Assembly: GCF_014203395.1 (NCBI RefSeq)
Contig: NZ_JACHIW010000002.1
Coordinates: 1,302,001-1,366,000 of the forward strand
DNA from: Saccharopolyspora phatthalungensis
Lineage (GTDB): Bacteria > Actinomycetota > Actinomycetes > Mycobacteriales > Pseudonocardiaceae
Length of the DNA stretch: 64,000 nucleotides
Reading direction: 5' to 3'
A program made the position numbers and the translations under genes. Of the stretch, positions 36,760 to 44,992 are shown in pieces (within the stretch, counting starts at the first letter, position 1; each line of letters opens with the position of its first letter). The notes under the pieces are model-generated. The model saw only the letters and a list, made by a program, of their open reading frames with translations. It ran no database searches and was not told the DNA's origin.

Positions 36760-37058
36760 CACGAAACACCCCCCGCCTGGGTCGCCGTGGAAGGCCGCGG
36801 TACGAGCAGGGCGCGCAGGTGGACGTTCGCCTCGACCAGGTCCTCGAACGGACTGCTGGCCTCCTTCCCCGCGGACAGGTGCACGACGGTCATGGCGGCT
36901 TGCTTCTCGATCCGGTTCACCTTGGTGATGATGGTGACGACCAGAGCGACCACCGCCACGATCACCACGGCAGCGATCCAGAAACCGTGCCAATAGGCGG
37001 CAATAGCGGGATCCGAAGGGGGTTCGACTCCCGGCGACGACAGCATCGATGAGTGCAT
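36759..37058 (-). CDS. Small single-TM protein 1 of haemoglobin locus
   Basis: 99 residues from ATG 37058 (other Met at 37046). A short polar N-terminus leads into one membrane helix (HGFWIAAVVIVAVVALVVTII, about 24-45), then KVNRIEKQAAMTVVHLSAG and a C-terminal tail. First gene of the run; its promoter should lie in 37059-37248. No known domain. Confidence 0.6.
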   Translation of the reverse strand: MHSSMLSSPGVEPPSDPAIAAYWHGFWIAAVVIVAVVALVVTIITKVNRIEKQAAMTVVHLSAGKEASSPFEDLVEANVHLRALLVPRPSTATQAGGVS

Positions 37059-37248
37059 GACCCGAAGGTACGAGGCGGCTATTGCACCGAAATGGTCGTC
37101 GGTAAATGGTTCGTGTACGTCGTCTCCCGCGCACCGGAACCACTTGCGAGAATCCCGTTACACGTTCGTCACCCATGCCTCCGGAAGAGAATGACGAGCA
37201 CGCAACAACGTCGGGCTTCCCCGGCCGGAACGCCGAATTCCAAACAGA

Positions 37249-37580
37249 CTACGCCGCATTCGATCTCGCCGTGTAGCTATGGGTAGTGCGTTTGAGGTTG
37301 ACCACGAGTCCGGTGGCGGCTTCCTGCACGATGATGTTCGCCTCGGTGCTGTCCCAACGCACTGCCGCTAGGCGGGCGCGGTCGAAGCGCGCGGCCATCA
37401 CCACGTCCACCGCGTGCTCCCCGAACGCGTCGGTGCGGGAATGTCGCAACGCGCTCGCTCTGACAGCGGTGATGCCCGGTGCCACCGCGAGCGCTTCGCG
37501 GACCGTAAGCAGCACGTGTGACGAGACGAGAACGGTGTGGAGCTTGCAGCGTTCCGTCTTGGTCAGCTTCTTCAAGCTGA
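37249..37580 (-). pseudogene. C-terminal fragment of an unidentified actinobacterial protein
   Basis: The frame encodes LKKLTKTERCKLHTVLVSSHV, LLTVREALAVAPGITAVR and FDRARLAAVRWDSTEANIIV in good actinobacterial codon bias, but upstream (from about 37580) the reading becomes low-complexity Thr/Arg sequence without similarity to it and has no ribosome site. It looks like the end of a gene cut by rearrangement. Confidence 0.4.
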
Positions 37581-37803
37581 GGTTGCCGGCCGCGGTGGTG
37601 GTCGGCTTCCTCCTCGTCGTTAGTTGGTCTTGTTGGGTGGATCTGGGTGTGAACTTGATCGAATAGGTTGTCGTGAATCGTGGTGTTGTGTGAGGCTCAC
37701 TCGCTGGGCGATCACGGTGCAGTAGGTTACTGGGGGTTTGGCGTGGATCAGGTCGCGATGGCCTGCATGCCAAGCTGCGTTCGCTGGTGAGCAACTACGT
37801 TGA

Positions 37804-37938
37804 AGCCAGCGCAGCGAGATCGAACTGCACGGCGTCGGGGACGCAGCCGGCAAGGTGAGCTACCTCAAAAGCGGCTGGATGAAGCTGCCCGACGGATCCA
37901 TTAAACTCAATACGCCCTTCACGGGATTCACGAGGTAG
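37804..37938 (+). pseudogene. Orphan C-terminal fragment before the DUF4926 gene
   Basis: After a stop at 37801 the frame reads SEIELHGVGDAAGKVSYLKS then GWMKLPDGSIKLNTPFTGFTR and stops, five bases before the DUF4926 gene. There is no start with a ribosome site. The composition is protein-like and the tail ends next to a small gene of a type often partnered with a larger toxin-like or DUF protein, suggesting a truncated partner gene. Confidence 0.45.
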
Positions 37939-37943
37939 CCATC

Positions 37944-38129
37944 ATGCTGGAGCTCTACAGCAGGGTCCGCATCACCACCGACAAGTTCCTCGACGAGGAC
38001 AACGTTCCTGCCGGAGCCGTCGGCTATATCGTCGAGTGCTACCCCGACGGCAACTACGAGGTCGAAGTCTCCGACGACAACGGCCACACCATCGGCCAAT
38101 TCGTCGCCACCGAAGCCGACCTGAAATGA
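37944..38129 (+). CDS. DUF4926-like small protein
   Basis: 61 residues, ATG with GAGGTAGCCATC before it. The pattern MLELYSRVRITTDKF, GAVGYIVECYPDGNYEVEV and GQFVATEADL matches DUF4926, a small SH3-barrel-like family often encoded after a larger partner (in some genomes DUF6883 proteins) and suspected as an antitoxin-like component. Here the partner is only a fragment, so this may be an orphan. Confidence 0.75.
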   Translation: MLELYSRVRITTDKFLDEDNVPAGAVGYIVECYPDGNYEVEVSDDNGHTIGQFVATEADLK

Positions 38130-38350
38130 GCCGCACTCTGACCAGCTGCGTGGCCGACGCATCACCGGCCGCTGAACCCGACCGCACCGTCCGGGCTGCG
38201 ACGATTTCGCGAAACCGCCCACCCCGCTGCGCGGGCCCCTAAGCAAGTCGCGCTCCCGGAGCCCGGCGGCGTTTGAGGTTCCGTTACCCGCACCGGAACG
38301 GGCCTCCCGCCAGGGAGAAAAGAGCAAACCACTTTTGCAACACTCTTTCT

Positions 38351-39157
38351 CTAGAGCGCTCTCGACAGGACGGCTCCGTCGAGGGCTCCGGGTGCGGCTA
38401 GGCCGACCGTCGCCGAGGTGACCACGAGCCGGTCGCCGACGACGCAGATGCTCGTCGGCTGCACGGCGGGAACGTTGACGACGCGGTCGAGTTCGCCCGT
38501 CGGCGCGTACCTGCGCACCTGGCCCGCGCCCCAGATGGCCGACCACAGGAACCCCTCCGCGTCGACCGTCATGCCGTCCGGGCTGCCTTCCTCGACCACG
38601 GCGAAATCGGTCTGCCCCCCAAGCTGGCCGCTGGCCGGGTCGACCGCGAAGCGGTGGATCACGCCACGCGCGCTGTCGGCGAGATACATCGTCGTGCCGT
38701 CGGCGTCGAAGGCCGGGCCGTTGGGCACGGTGAGCTCGCCGAGCACGCGGGTGACCGTGCCGTCCGGGTCGGCGCGGTACAGGGACCCGGCGCCGGGGGC
38801 GTTGTTGTAGGCCATCGACCCGGCCCAGAACCGGCCGTACGGGTCGGTGACGCCGTCGTTCATGCGCATCGGCGTGGCGGCACCGTCCTCGGGGCGGGCG
38901 AGCCAGTGTTCTATACCGGTGTCGCCGAGAATCGCGATGCCCGTTCCGGCTGCGGCGATCCAGCCGCCGCCGGGCCGGGGCGCCACGGCGCCGAGCGGTT
39001 CGGCGAGCGTGAGCAGCACGCGTGGTTCGCCGTCCTCGGGCACCACCAGCAGCCGCCCGGTGAGGATGTCTACCATGATCAGCCGGTCGCCGGTCCGGCG
39101 CAGGCCCTCGCCGAGGGCGAACCGCTCCCCCGGCCACGCCGTCCAGTTCTCGTTCAT
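38351..39157 (-). CDS. SMP-30/gluconolactonase family lactonase
   Basis: 268 residues. A six-bladed propeller with FALGEGLRRTGDRLIMVDI (metal-ligand Glu), RMNDGVTDPYGRFWAGSM (metal-ligand Asn/Asp) and DSARGVIHRF, IWGAGQVRRYAPTGEL. It hydrolyses sugar lactones with a divalent metal. Last gene of the sugar operon, 128 bases after the galactonate dehydratase, so it should open the lactone that the dehydrogenase makes before dehydration. Ends in a region with an AGAGCGCTCT palindrome (38352-38361). Confidence 0.88.
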   Translation of the reverse strand: MNENWTAWPGERFALGEGLRRTGDRLIMVDILTGRLLVVPEDGEPRVLLTLAEPLGAVAPRPGGGWIAAAGTGIAILGDTGIEHWLARPEDGAATPMRMNDGVTDPYGRFWAGSMAYNNAPGAGSLYRADPDGTVTRVLGELTVPNGPAFDADGTTMYLADSARGVIHRFAVDPASGQLGGQTDFAVVEEGSPDGMTVDAEGFLWSAIWGAGQVRRYAPTGELDRVVNVPAVQPTSICVVGDRLVVTSATVGLAAPGALDGAVLSRAL

Positions 39158-39285
39158 CGCAACGCCGCTCCCTCCTCAGCAGATCGAATTCGGCTTTCGC
39201 GAGTCGCGCGGGCAGATTGGGGTGGGCGAAACCGCCAGGAACCGCACACCGGAGGCCACCAGCGTCTCGGCCGTCTCTTCCCGCT

Positions 39286-40431
39286 TCACCACTCGGCGAA
39301 CGAGCCGTCGTCGTGACGCCACACCGGCGGCCGCCACCGGTGTCCGCGCGCGTCGGCGGCGCGTACCGCGGCCTCGTCGATCTCCACGCCCAGGCCGGGC
39401 GCCTCCCAGCGGCGGATGGCGCCTTCGGGGAACGCGAACGGCGTGCGGTCGACGACGTAGTCGAGCAGTTCCGCGTCGGTGTTGTAGTGGATGCCGATGC
39501 TTTGTTCCTGGATCAGGAAGTTGGGAGTCGCGAAGGCGACCTGCAGGCTGGCGGCGAGCGCGAGCGGCCCGAGTGGACAGTGCGGGGCGAGCAGCGCGTC
39601 GAAGGTCTCCGCGAGGGCGGCAATCCTGCGCACCTCGGAGATACCGCCCGCGTGCGAGAGATCCGGCTGCGCCACGGCGATCCCGGCCTGCAGCGCGGGC
39701 AGGAATTCGGTGCGCGAGTATAGGCGTTCCCCGCAGGCGATGGGCACGCTGCTGCTAGCGACGACATCGCCGAGTCGGTGCACGTATTCGGGCAGCACCG
39801 GCTCCTCCACGAACAGCGGCTGCAGCGGCGCCAGCTCGGGGATCACCCGGCGTGCTGCGGCGACACCGAAGCGGCCGTGGAAATCCACCGCTACATCCCG
39901 GGAATCGCCGATCACCTCCCGCACGGCCGCCAGCCGCGCGACGACGCCGTCGACCTCTTCGCGAGTGGGCATGCGCCCGATGCGACCCGAGCCGTTCATT
40001 TTCACCGCGGTGAGCCCGCTCTCCACCTGCCGCGCCGCCGCCTCGCCCACCGCGGAGGGCTCGTCGCCACCGATCCAGCCGTAGACGCGCACCTCGTCGC
40101 GCACCGCGCCGCCGAGCAACTGGTGCACCGGCACGCCCAGCGACTTGCCGAGGATGTCCCACAGCGCCTGGTCGATTCCGGCCACGGCGCTGGAGAGCAC
40201 CGGCCCGCCACGGTAGAAGGCGGCCTTCGTCATGAGCTGCCACAGGTCCTCGACGCGCCGGGCGTCCTGCCCGACCACGATGTCCGCCAGCTCGGCCACG
40301 GCGGCGCGGACGGTCTCGGCCCTGCCCTCCACCACGGGCTCGCCCCAGCCGACGATGTCCTCGTCGGTGGCAACCCGGCAGAACAGCCACCTCGGCGGCA
40401 CCAGGAACGTCTCTACGGAAGTGATCTTCAC
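39286..40431 (-). CDS. dgoD: D-galactonate dehydratase-type enolase-superfamily enzyme
   Basis: 381 residues from GTG 40431 (VKITSVETFLVPPRWL). Close to DgoD: GWGEPVVEGRAETV, YRGGPVLSSAVAGIDQALWD, VHQLLGGAVRDEVRVYGWIG, DFHGRFG, LFVEEP, IACGERLYSR and LAPHCPLGPLALA with the Asp/Glu/Glu metal ligands and catalytic His. It removes water from an aldonate (galactonate most likely) to give 2-keto-3-deoxy acid. Its start overlaps the stop of the GntR gene. Substrate could be a related aldonate. Confidence 0.9.
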   Translation of the reverse strand: MKITSVETFLVPPRWLFCRVATDEDIVGWGEPVVEGRAETVRAAVAELADIVVGQDARRVEDLWQLMTKAAFYRGGPVLSSAVAGIDQALWDILGKSLGVPVHQLLGGAVRDEVRVYGWIGGDEPSAVGEAAARQVESGLTAVKMNGSGRIGRMPTREEVDGVVARLAAVREVIGDSRDVAVDFHGRFGVAAARRVIPELAPLQPLFVEEPVLPEYVHRLGDVVASSSVPIACGERLYSRTEFLPALQAGIAVAQPDLSHAGGISEVRRIAALAETFDALLAPHCPLGPLALAASLQVAFATPNFLIQEQSIGIHYNTDAELLDYVVDRTPFAFPEGAIRRWEAPGLGVEIDEAAVRAADARGHRWRPPVWRHDDGSFAEW

Positions 40432-41162
40432 TCGCTGACTGTCGCTTTCTCTTCGGTGTCGTCGTTGGTTCCGAGTACCCCGGCGGCATCTTTGGCGGCC
40501 TTGTCCAGCAACGAGGTCACCGCGGCCGCGGCCGCTTCGGGGTCGCGCCTGCGCACCGCCTCCACCACGTCGGCGTGGCTCGGCACCGGGTCGTCGGCGT
40601 CGGTCTCGTGCACAAGCGCGTCGCGCAGGCGCAGCGCGGGCTCGATGAACACGTCCATCCTGGCAAGCATCTCGTTGTGCGTGGCCCGCAACATCGCGCG
40701 GTGCCAACGCAAATCCGCCGCCACCTCGGCCGCGGCGCCCTGCCCCACGGCGTCGGCCATCGCGGCAAGCGCGGCGTCGAGCTCGGCCATGTCGTGCTCG
40801 TCGCGGCGCAGCGCCGCCATCGACGCGGCCGCAGGCTCGACGACGGCGCGAACCTCGGCGAGGTCGCGCAGCACGGCGGCGGTGTCGCCCGCCTCGCTGC
40901 GCCAGCGGATCACGTCGCTGTCGAGCAGGTTCCAGTGCTCGCGGTCGCGCACGTAGGTGCCGCGCTTCTGCCGTGCAGCCACGAGTCCCTTCGCGGCGAG
41001 CACCTTCATGGCCTCGCGCAGCGCGGTCATGCTCACCTCCAGGTCGCGGCCGAGCGCGGCAAGGTCGATCACGTCTCCCCCGCCGAGCTCGCCCGACACG
41101 ATGCGCGCACCGAGCGCGGCCACTACTTGCCCGTGCACCCCACGGCCGCTGTAGCCGCTCAT
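40428..41162 (-). CDS. FadR-subfamily GntR regulator
   Basis: 244 residues from ATG 41162 (AAGGAGG upstream). N-terminal winged helix (VVAALGARIVSGEL, ALGRDLEVSMTALREAMKVLAAKGLV) and FCD effector domain (WHRAMLRATHNEML, HADVVEAVRRRDPEAAAAAV) with the metal-binding His residues. Encoded inside the sugar operon, it most probably binds the palindrome at 47633-47653 and is released by a pathway acid such as a galactonate. Confidence 0.9.
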   Translation of the reverse strand: MSGYSGRGVHGQVVAALGARIVSGELGGGDVIDLAALGRDLEVSMTALREAMKVLAAKGLVAARQKRGTYVRDREHWNLLDSDVIRWRSEAGDTAAVLRDLAEVRAVVEPAAASMAALRRDEHDMAELDAALAAMADAVGQGAAAEVAADLRWHRAMLRATHNEMLARMDVFIEPALRLRDALVHETDADDPVPSHADVVEAVRRRDPEAAAAAVTSLLDKAAKDAAGVLGTNDDTEEKATVSE

Positions 41163-41193
41163 GTTGCGCTCCTCCTTGCTTCTTCGATCCCCA

Positions 41194-41943
41194 TCACGAC
41201 GAGGTCTTGTACACACTCCAGCCACCGTCCACAGTCAGCGTGGCACCGGTGATGAAGGAGGCGTCGTCACTTGCCAGAAAGGCGATGGCCGCCGCGACCT
41301 CGGCCGGCTCCCCCAACCTTTTCACGGCGGTCTGCGCCGCGGACAGGCGCCGGTCGTCCTCGCCGATACCGTCCCACGCCGCGGTGAGCACCGGGCCGGG
41401 CAGCACGGAGTTGACCCGCAGCACCGTCCCGTATTCGGCGGCGAGCTGCCGCGCCAGGCCCGTGAGTCCCGCCTTGCTCGCGGCGTAGGCGGGCCGCCCC
41501 GGAAGGCCGACGAGAGCGTGCACCGACGAGGTCAGCACCACCGCACCGTTGCGTTCCCGGGACAGGTCCGGCAGACACGCGGTGAAGCCGAGGAACGTGC
41601 CGGTCAGGTTCACCGACAGCTGACGTTCCCACGACGCGACACTGGTCTCGTGGGCGGGCAGGACATCGACGGTGTAGGCGTTGCTCACGAGCACGTCCAC
41701 CGCACCCAGCTCCGCGTGGCACCGCTCAAGCGCCTGTGCCCATGCGGTCTCGGAGCTGACGTCGCAGTACACGCCGATGGCCCGGCCACCTGCCTGGCTG
41801 ATCCGCGCGATGGTCGCGGCGGTGTCGACGATATCGAGCACGGCGACCGCCGCGCCGTCGGCGGCCAGCCGCTCGGCGGTCGCGGCACCGATCCCCTGCG
41901 CCCCACCGGTGACCACGGCGACCTTGCCGTTCAAGCCGTGCAT
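41194..41943 (-). CDS. Short-chain dehydrogenase/reductase
   Basis: 249 residues from ATG 41943 (GGAGGTGAG upstream). NAD-binding TGGAQGIG, Ser/Tyr/Lys: VLTSSVHALVG then YAASKAGL. C-terminal VDGGWSV. In the operon it is one of two dehydrogenases and could oxidise the sugar at C1 or an intermediate alcohol. It overlaps the DUF4380 gene by 13 bases. Confidence 0.9.
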   Translation of the reverse strand: MHGLNGKVAVVTGGAQGIGAATAERLAADGAAVAVLDIVDTAATIARISQAGGRAIGVYCDVSSETAWAQALERCHAELGAVDVLVSNAYTVDVLPAHETSVASWERQLSVNLTGTFLGFTACLPDLSRERNGAVVLTSSVHALVGLPGRPAYAASKAGLTGLARQLAAEYGTVLRVNSVLPGPVLTAAWDGIGEDDRRLSAAQTAVKRLGEPAEVAAAIAFLASDDASFITGATLTVDGGWSVYKTSS

Positions 41944-42857
41944 GCGCTCACCTCCACGTCGATCGTCATCGTCGTCTCCTCGCCGGGAGGTAGCGTGGTG
42001 AGCGGGCCGAGCACCTCGCATTCGACGATGCGGGCCGGCGGGTTCAGCTCACCCAACTCCGCCAGTGGCTCGGGCAGCGGGTGCTCCAGCCACACCTCCA
42101 CGCGCGAGCCCCGGTCCGGGTACTCGGCGCCGGTATCGACGGTGAACCGCTGCGTCAGGGTCGAGCCGCCGCCGGTGTGGGAGAGCCAGCCCGTCGCGGC
42201 GGGGAAACCGAGCTTGCCCACCACGTCCTGGTGCGGGATGAACGTCGCCGCGCCCCGCTGCTCCCACTTCGGGTAGCCGGTGCCCGCGAGCAGCTTCGTC
42301 ACGTGCTCCGGCCCGCCGACGAGGGTGCCGCCCTCGCCGTCGGCGGCTAGCTGGGTGACGTTCCACAGTGCCCAGCGCACGTCTCGGTCGGAGGTGTTTC
42401 GCGCGGACAGCGTGAGCCGGTAGGCGCTCTCGCCGCGCCGCAATTCGAACCGGCGCCCCAGCCGCAGCCCGGTGCGGGGCTCGTCACCGCTGGTGAGCGT
42501 CACGACTGCGGCATCGGCGCGCTCCTCGGTGGTCACCGTGTAGGCGCCGGAGTCGAGCACGGGGTCGGGCGGGCCCGCCCACTGGTCGGCACCGGCCCAG
42601 CCCTGCGGGGCCGGCCAGGTTTTGTCGCCGCCGTAGTTCACCCAGTCGCCGAGTCCGCCCGACACCGGCCGGTGGAGGTGCCCATCCCGGAATCGCAGGT
42701 CGTCGGTGAGCAAATCATCGTTGCGCCACAACAATTCCCGTCCGTCCTTTCCGGACAGAGACAGCAGCCTGCCGCCGAGCTCGGGTACGATCCCGAGGCG
42801 CAGCCCGTCGTTGGCGAGCCACCACACCTCGGGAGTGCCGTCCTGGCGTTCGATCAC
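41931..42857 (-). CDS. DUF4380 galactose-mutarotase-like protein
   Basis: 308 residues from GTG 42857 (VIERQDGTPEVWWLANDGLR). Aldose-1-epimerase-like beta sandwich with VPELGGRLLSLSGKDGRELL and NYGGDKTWPAPQGW, the DUF4380 signature. It might interconvert anomers or act on the sugar itself; no catalytic residues can be assigned with certainty. GTGA overlap with the dehydrogenase gene. Confidence 0.85.
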   Translation of the reverse strand: MIERQDGTPEVWWLANDGLRLGIVPELGGRLLSLSGKDGRELLWRNDDLLTDDLRFRDGHLHRPVSGGLGDWVNYGGDKTWPAPQGWAGADQWAGPPDPVLDSGAYTVTTEERADAAVVTLTSGDEPRTGLRLGRRFELRRGESAYRLTLSARNTSDRDVRWALWNVTQLAADGEGGTLVGGPEHVTKLLAGTGYPKWEQRGAATFIPHQDVVGKLGFPAATGWLSHTGGGSTLTQRFTVDTGAEYPDRGSRVEVWLEHPLPEPLAELGELNPPARIVECEVLGPLTTLPPGEETTMTIDVEVSACTA

Positions 42858-43966
42858 GAGCCGGACTCCTCCGACGGCAGCAGGACCACCTTGCCCCGAC
42901 TGGCCCCGGCGGCGAGCCGGTAGGCCTCGTCGGCCTTCGCCAGCGGGAACCGGTCGCTGACGACGCGCTCCGGGCGCAGTCCCCAGCATGCGAGGTGCAC
43001 TGCCAGCTCCGCCATCGCGGGCAGCGATGTGACCCATGAGGCATAGAGCGTCAATTGCTTGTGCAGCAACGCGTCCGACACCTCGGTTTCGAGCGTGCCG
43101 CCCTCCCCGACCAACGAGACGCGGCCCCACTCGGCGGCGGCCGCGATGGCCGTGGACCGGCCGGCCCGCGAGCCGGAGCAGTCGATGGTGGTGAGCGCAC
43201 CCGGCGCGCCCAGCACGTCGCCGACGAGTGCCGCCGTCGCCTCCGCGCCGGTCTCGGGAGCGAGGGTCGCGTCGAACACCCCCAGCCCGTCGGCCCACGC
43301 GCGCCGCTGCGGCGATACCTCGACGCCGACGACGCGCCGGGCGCCCAATCCCTTGCCGATCATGCCCGCGGCCAGTCCCACCGGGCCGAGCCCGACGACG
43401 AGCAGGTCGCCATCGCCGCTGACGCCGATCCGGCGCAGGCCCTCGTAGGCCGTGCCGAAGCCGCACGCGATCAGCGCACCATCCACATAGGACAGTTCGT
43501 CGGGCAGCGGCACGCAGGTGGACTCCTCGGCCAGCAGGTAGTGGGCGTGCCCGCCGTCGCGCTGCCAGCCGTAGGACTCCCGCTGCGGCGCGCTACAGCT
43601 GATGAAGTAACCGCGACGGCAGTTGTCGCATAGCCCGCACCCGGCGATGTGGTAGACGATCACGCGGTCGCCGGGGCCGAAGCGGCGGCATCCGGGGCCG
43701 GTCGCGACGATCCGGCCCGAGGGCTCGTGCCCGGCCACGACGCCGCGGTACGCCGGGCCGTCGACGCCGCGGTGTCCCTTGTGCTCGTGGTAGATGTAGC
43801 CGATGTCGGAGCCGCAGATTCCCGAGGCACCCACCTCGATCAGCACCTGCCCCTGCCCCGGTACCGGCACGGGCAGCTCGCGCAGGAGGGCGGTCGAGTC
43901 TCCGGGCAGGTACACACCGGTCATGACGTCGGTGCCCACGGCGATCTCTCCTCTCGTCACGCTCAT
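42854..43966 (-). CDS. Zinc-dependent medium-chain alcohol/polyol dehydrogenase
   Basis: 370 residues. Catalytic zinc region GASGICGSDIGY and GHEPSGR; structural zinc cysteines in CGLCDNCRRGYFISC; NAD-binding VVGLGPVGLAAG. Resembles sorbitol/threonine-dehydrogenase-like enzymes. It sits directly after the importer genes and is the likely first oxidation step. Substrate unknown. Adjacent to the permease stop. Confidence 0.92.
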   Translation of the reverse strand: MSVTRGEIAVGTDVMTGVYLPGDSTALLRELPVPVPGQGQVLIEVGASGICGSDIGYIYHEHKGHRGVDGPAYRGVVAGHEPSGRIVATGPGCRRFGPGDRVIVYHIAGCGLCDNCRRGYFISCSAPQRESYGWQRDGGHAHYLLAEESTCVPLPDELSYVDGALIACGFGTAYEGLRRIGVSGDGDLLVVGLGPVGLAAGMIGKGLGARRVVGVEVSPQRRAWADGLGVFDATLAPETGAEATAALVGDVLGAPGALTTIDCSGSRAGRSTAIAAAAEWGRVSLVGEGGTLETEVSDALLHKQLTLYASWVTSLPAMAELAVHLACWGLRPERVVSDRFPLAKADEAYRLAAGASRGKVVLLPSEESGS

Positions 43967-44970
43967 TAAGTCTCCCTCGTCGCGCGGGCCCGCTTCGTGA
44001 TCACGACGTTGACCAGCACGGCAACCACGATGATCACACCGCGGATCACGTTCTGCAGGAACGAGTTGACGCCGAGCAGCACCAGCCCGTTGCTGATCAC
44101 GGTGATGAAGACGACGCCGAGCAGCGTGCCCAGCATCGTGCCGCGCCCGCCGGCGAGCGCCGTGCCGCCGATGACGACCGCGGCGATCACGTCGAACTCA
44201 AGGCCGGACGCCGCACCGCCGTTGCCCGAACCGAGGCGCGCCGCCAGCAGCACACCCGTGATGGCCGAGAGCACGCCGGTGGTCGCAAAGAGCAGCACCC
44301 GGACCCTGGCCAGGTTGATGCCGGCCATCCGCGCCGCGGGAGCATTGCCGCCCACGGCGTAGACGGAGCGGCCGTAACCGGTGTAGCGGGCCACGTAGGC
44401 GAAGACGAAGAACAGCACCACCATGACGATCGCCGGCGTCGGGATGCCGAGGATCGAACCGCCCAGGGTGTCCATCAGCCCGCTCTCGGGAAGCACCACG
44501 GGCAGCGCGTCGGTCAGGTAGAGACCGAGGCCGCCGAGCGCGCTCCAGATACCGAGGGTGGCGATGAACGAGGGCACGTCGAAGCGGGCCCGCAGCCAGC
44601 CCGCGAGCGCTCCCCACGCCGCGCCGGCGACGAGCGTCAGCAGGATCGCCGGGGCGATGCCGAGGCCCCATTCGGCGGCGCCCTTGGCGACGAGCACCGA
44701 GGAAAACGCCACGGCGGGGCCGATGCTGATATCGATCTCGCCGGCGATGATCACGAGGGTGACGCCCCACGCGGCGATACCGACGGTGGCCGCGTTGCGC
44801 AGCATGCCGAGTTGGTTGTCCAGGCTCAGAAATCCCGCCGCCGTGCTGCCGAGGACGATGTAGAGCACGACGATCGCGGCGATCAACCCGATCTCGTTGA
44901 GCGAACGGCCTGCGAAGGGTCTGCCCACGCGGTCGCGACGCTGCGCCGGCGCGGTCTGGGTAGCTGTCAT
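43966..44970 (-). CDS. Sugar ABC transporter permease (RbsC-type)
   Basis: 334 residues with about ten membrane helices and the conserved GEIDISIG and GIPTPAIVM regions of the BPD_transp_2 (ribose/xylose-type) family, including YTGYGRSVYAVGGNAPAARMAGI. It forms the channel for sugar import with the ATPase and binding protein next to it. Confidence 0.92.
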   Translation of the reverse strand: MTATQTAPAQRRDRVGRPFAGRSLNEIGLIAAIVVLYIVLGSTAAGFLSLDNQLGMLRNAATVGIAAWGVTLVIIAGEIDISIGPAVAFSSVLVAKGAAEWGLGIAPAILLTLVAGAAWGALAGWLRARFDVPSFIATLGIWSALGGLGLYLTDALPVVLPESGLMDTLGGSILGIPTPAIVMVVLFFVFAYVARYTGYGRSVYAVGGNAPAARMAGINLARVRVLLFATTGVLSAITGVLLAARLGSGNGGAASGLEFDVIAAVVIGGTALAGGRGTMLGTLLGVVFITVISNGLVLLGVNSFLQNVIRGVIIVVAVLVNVVITKRARATRET

Positions 44971-44992
44971 TTCTGGTTCCTTGTCGAGGGTT

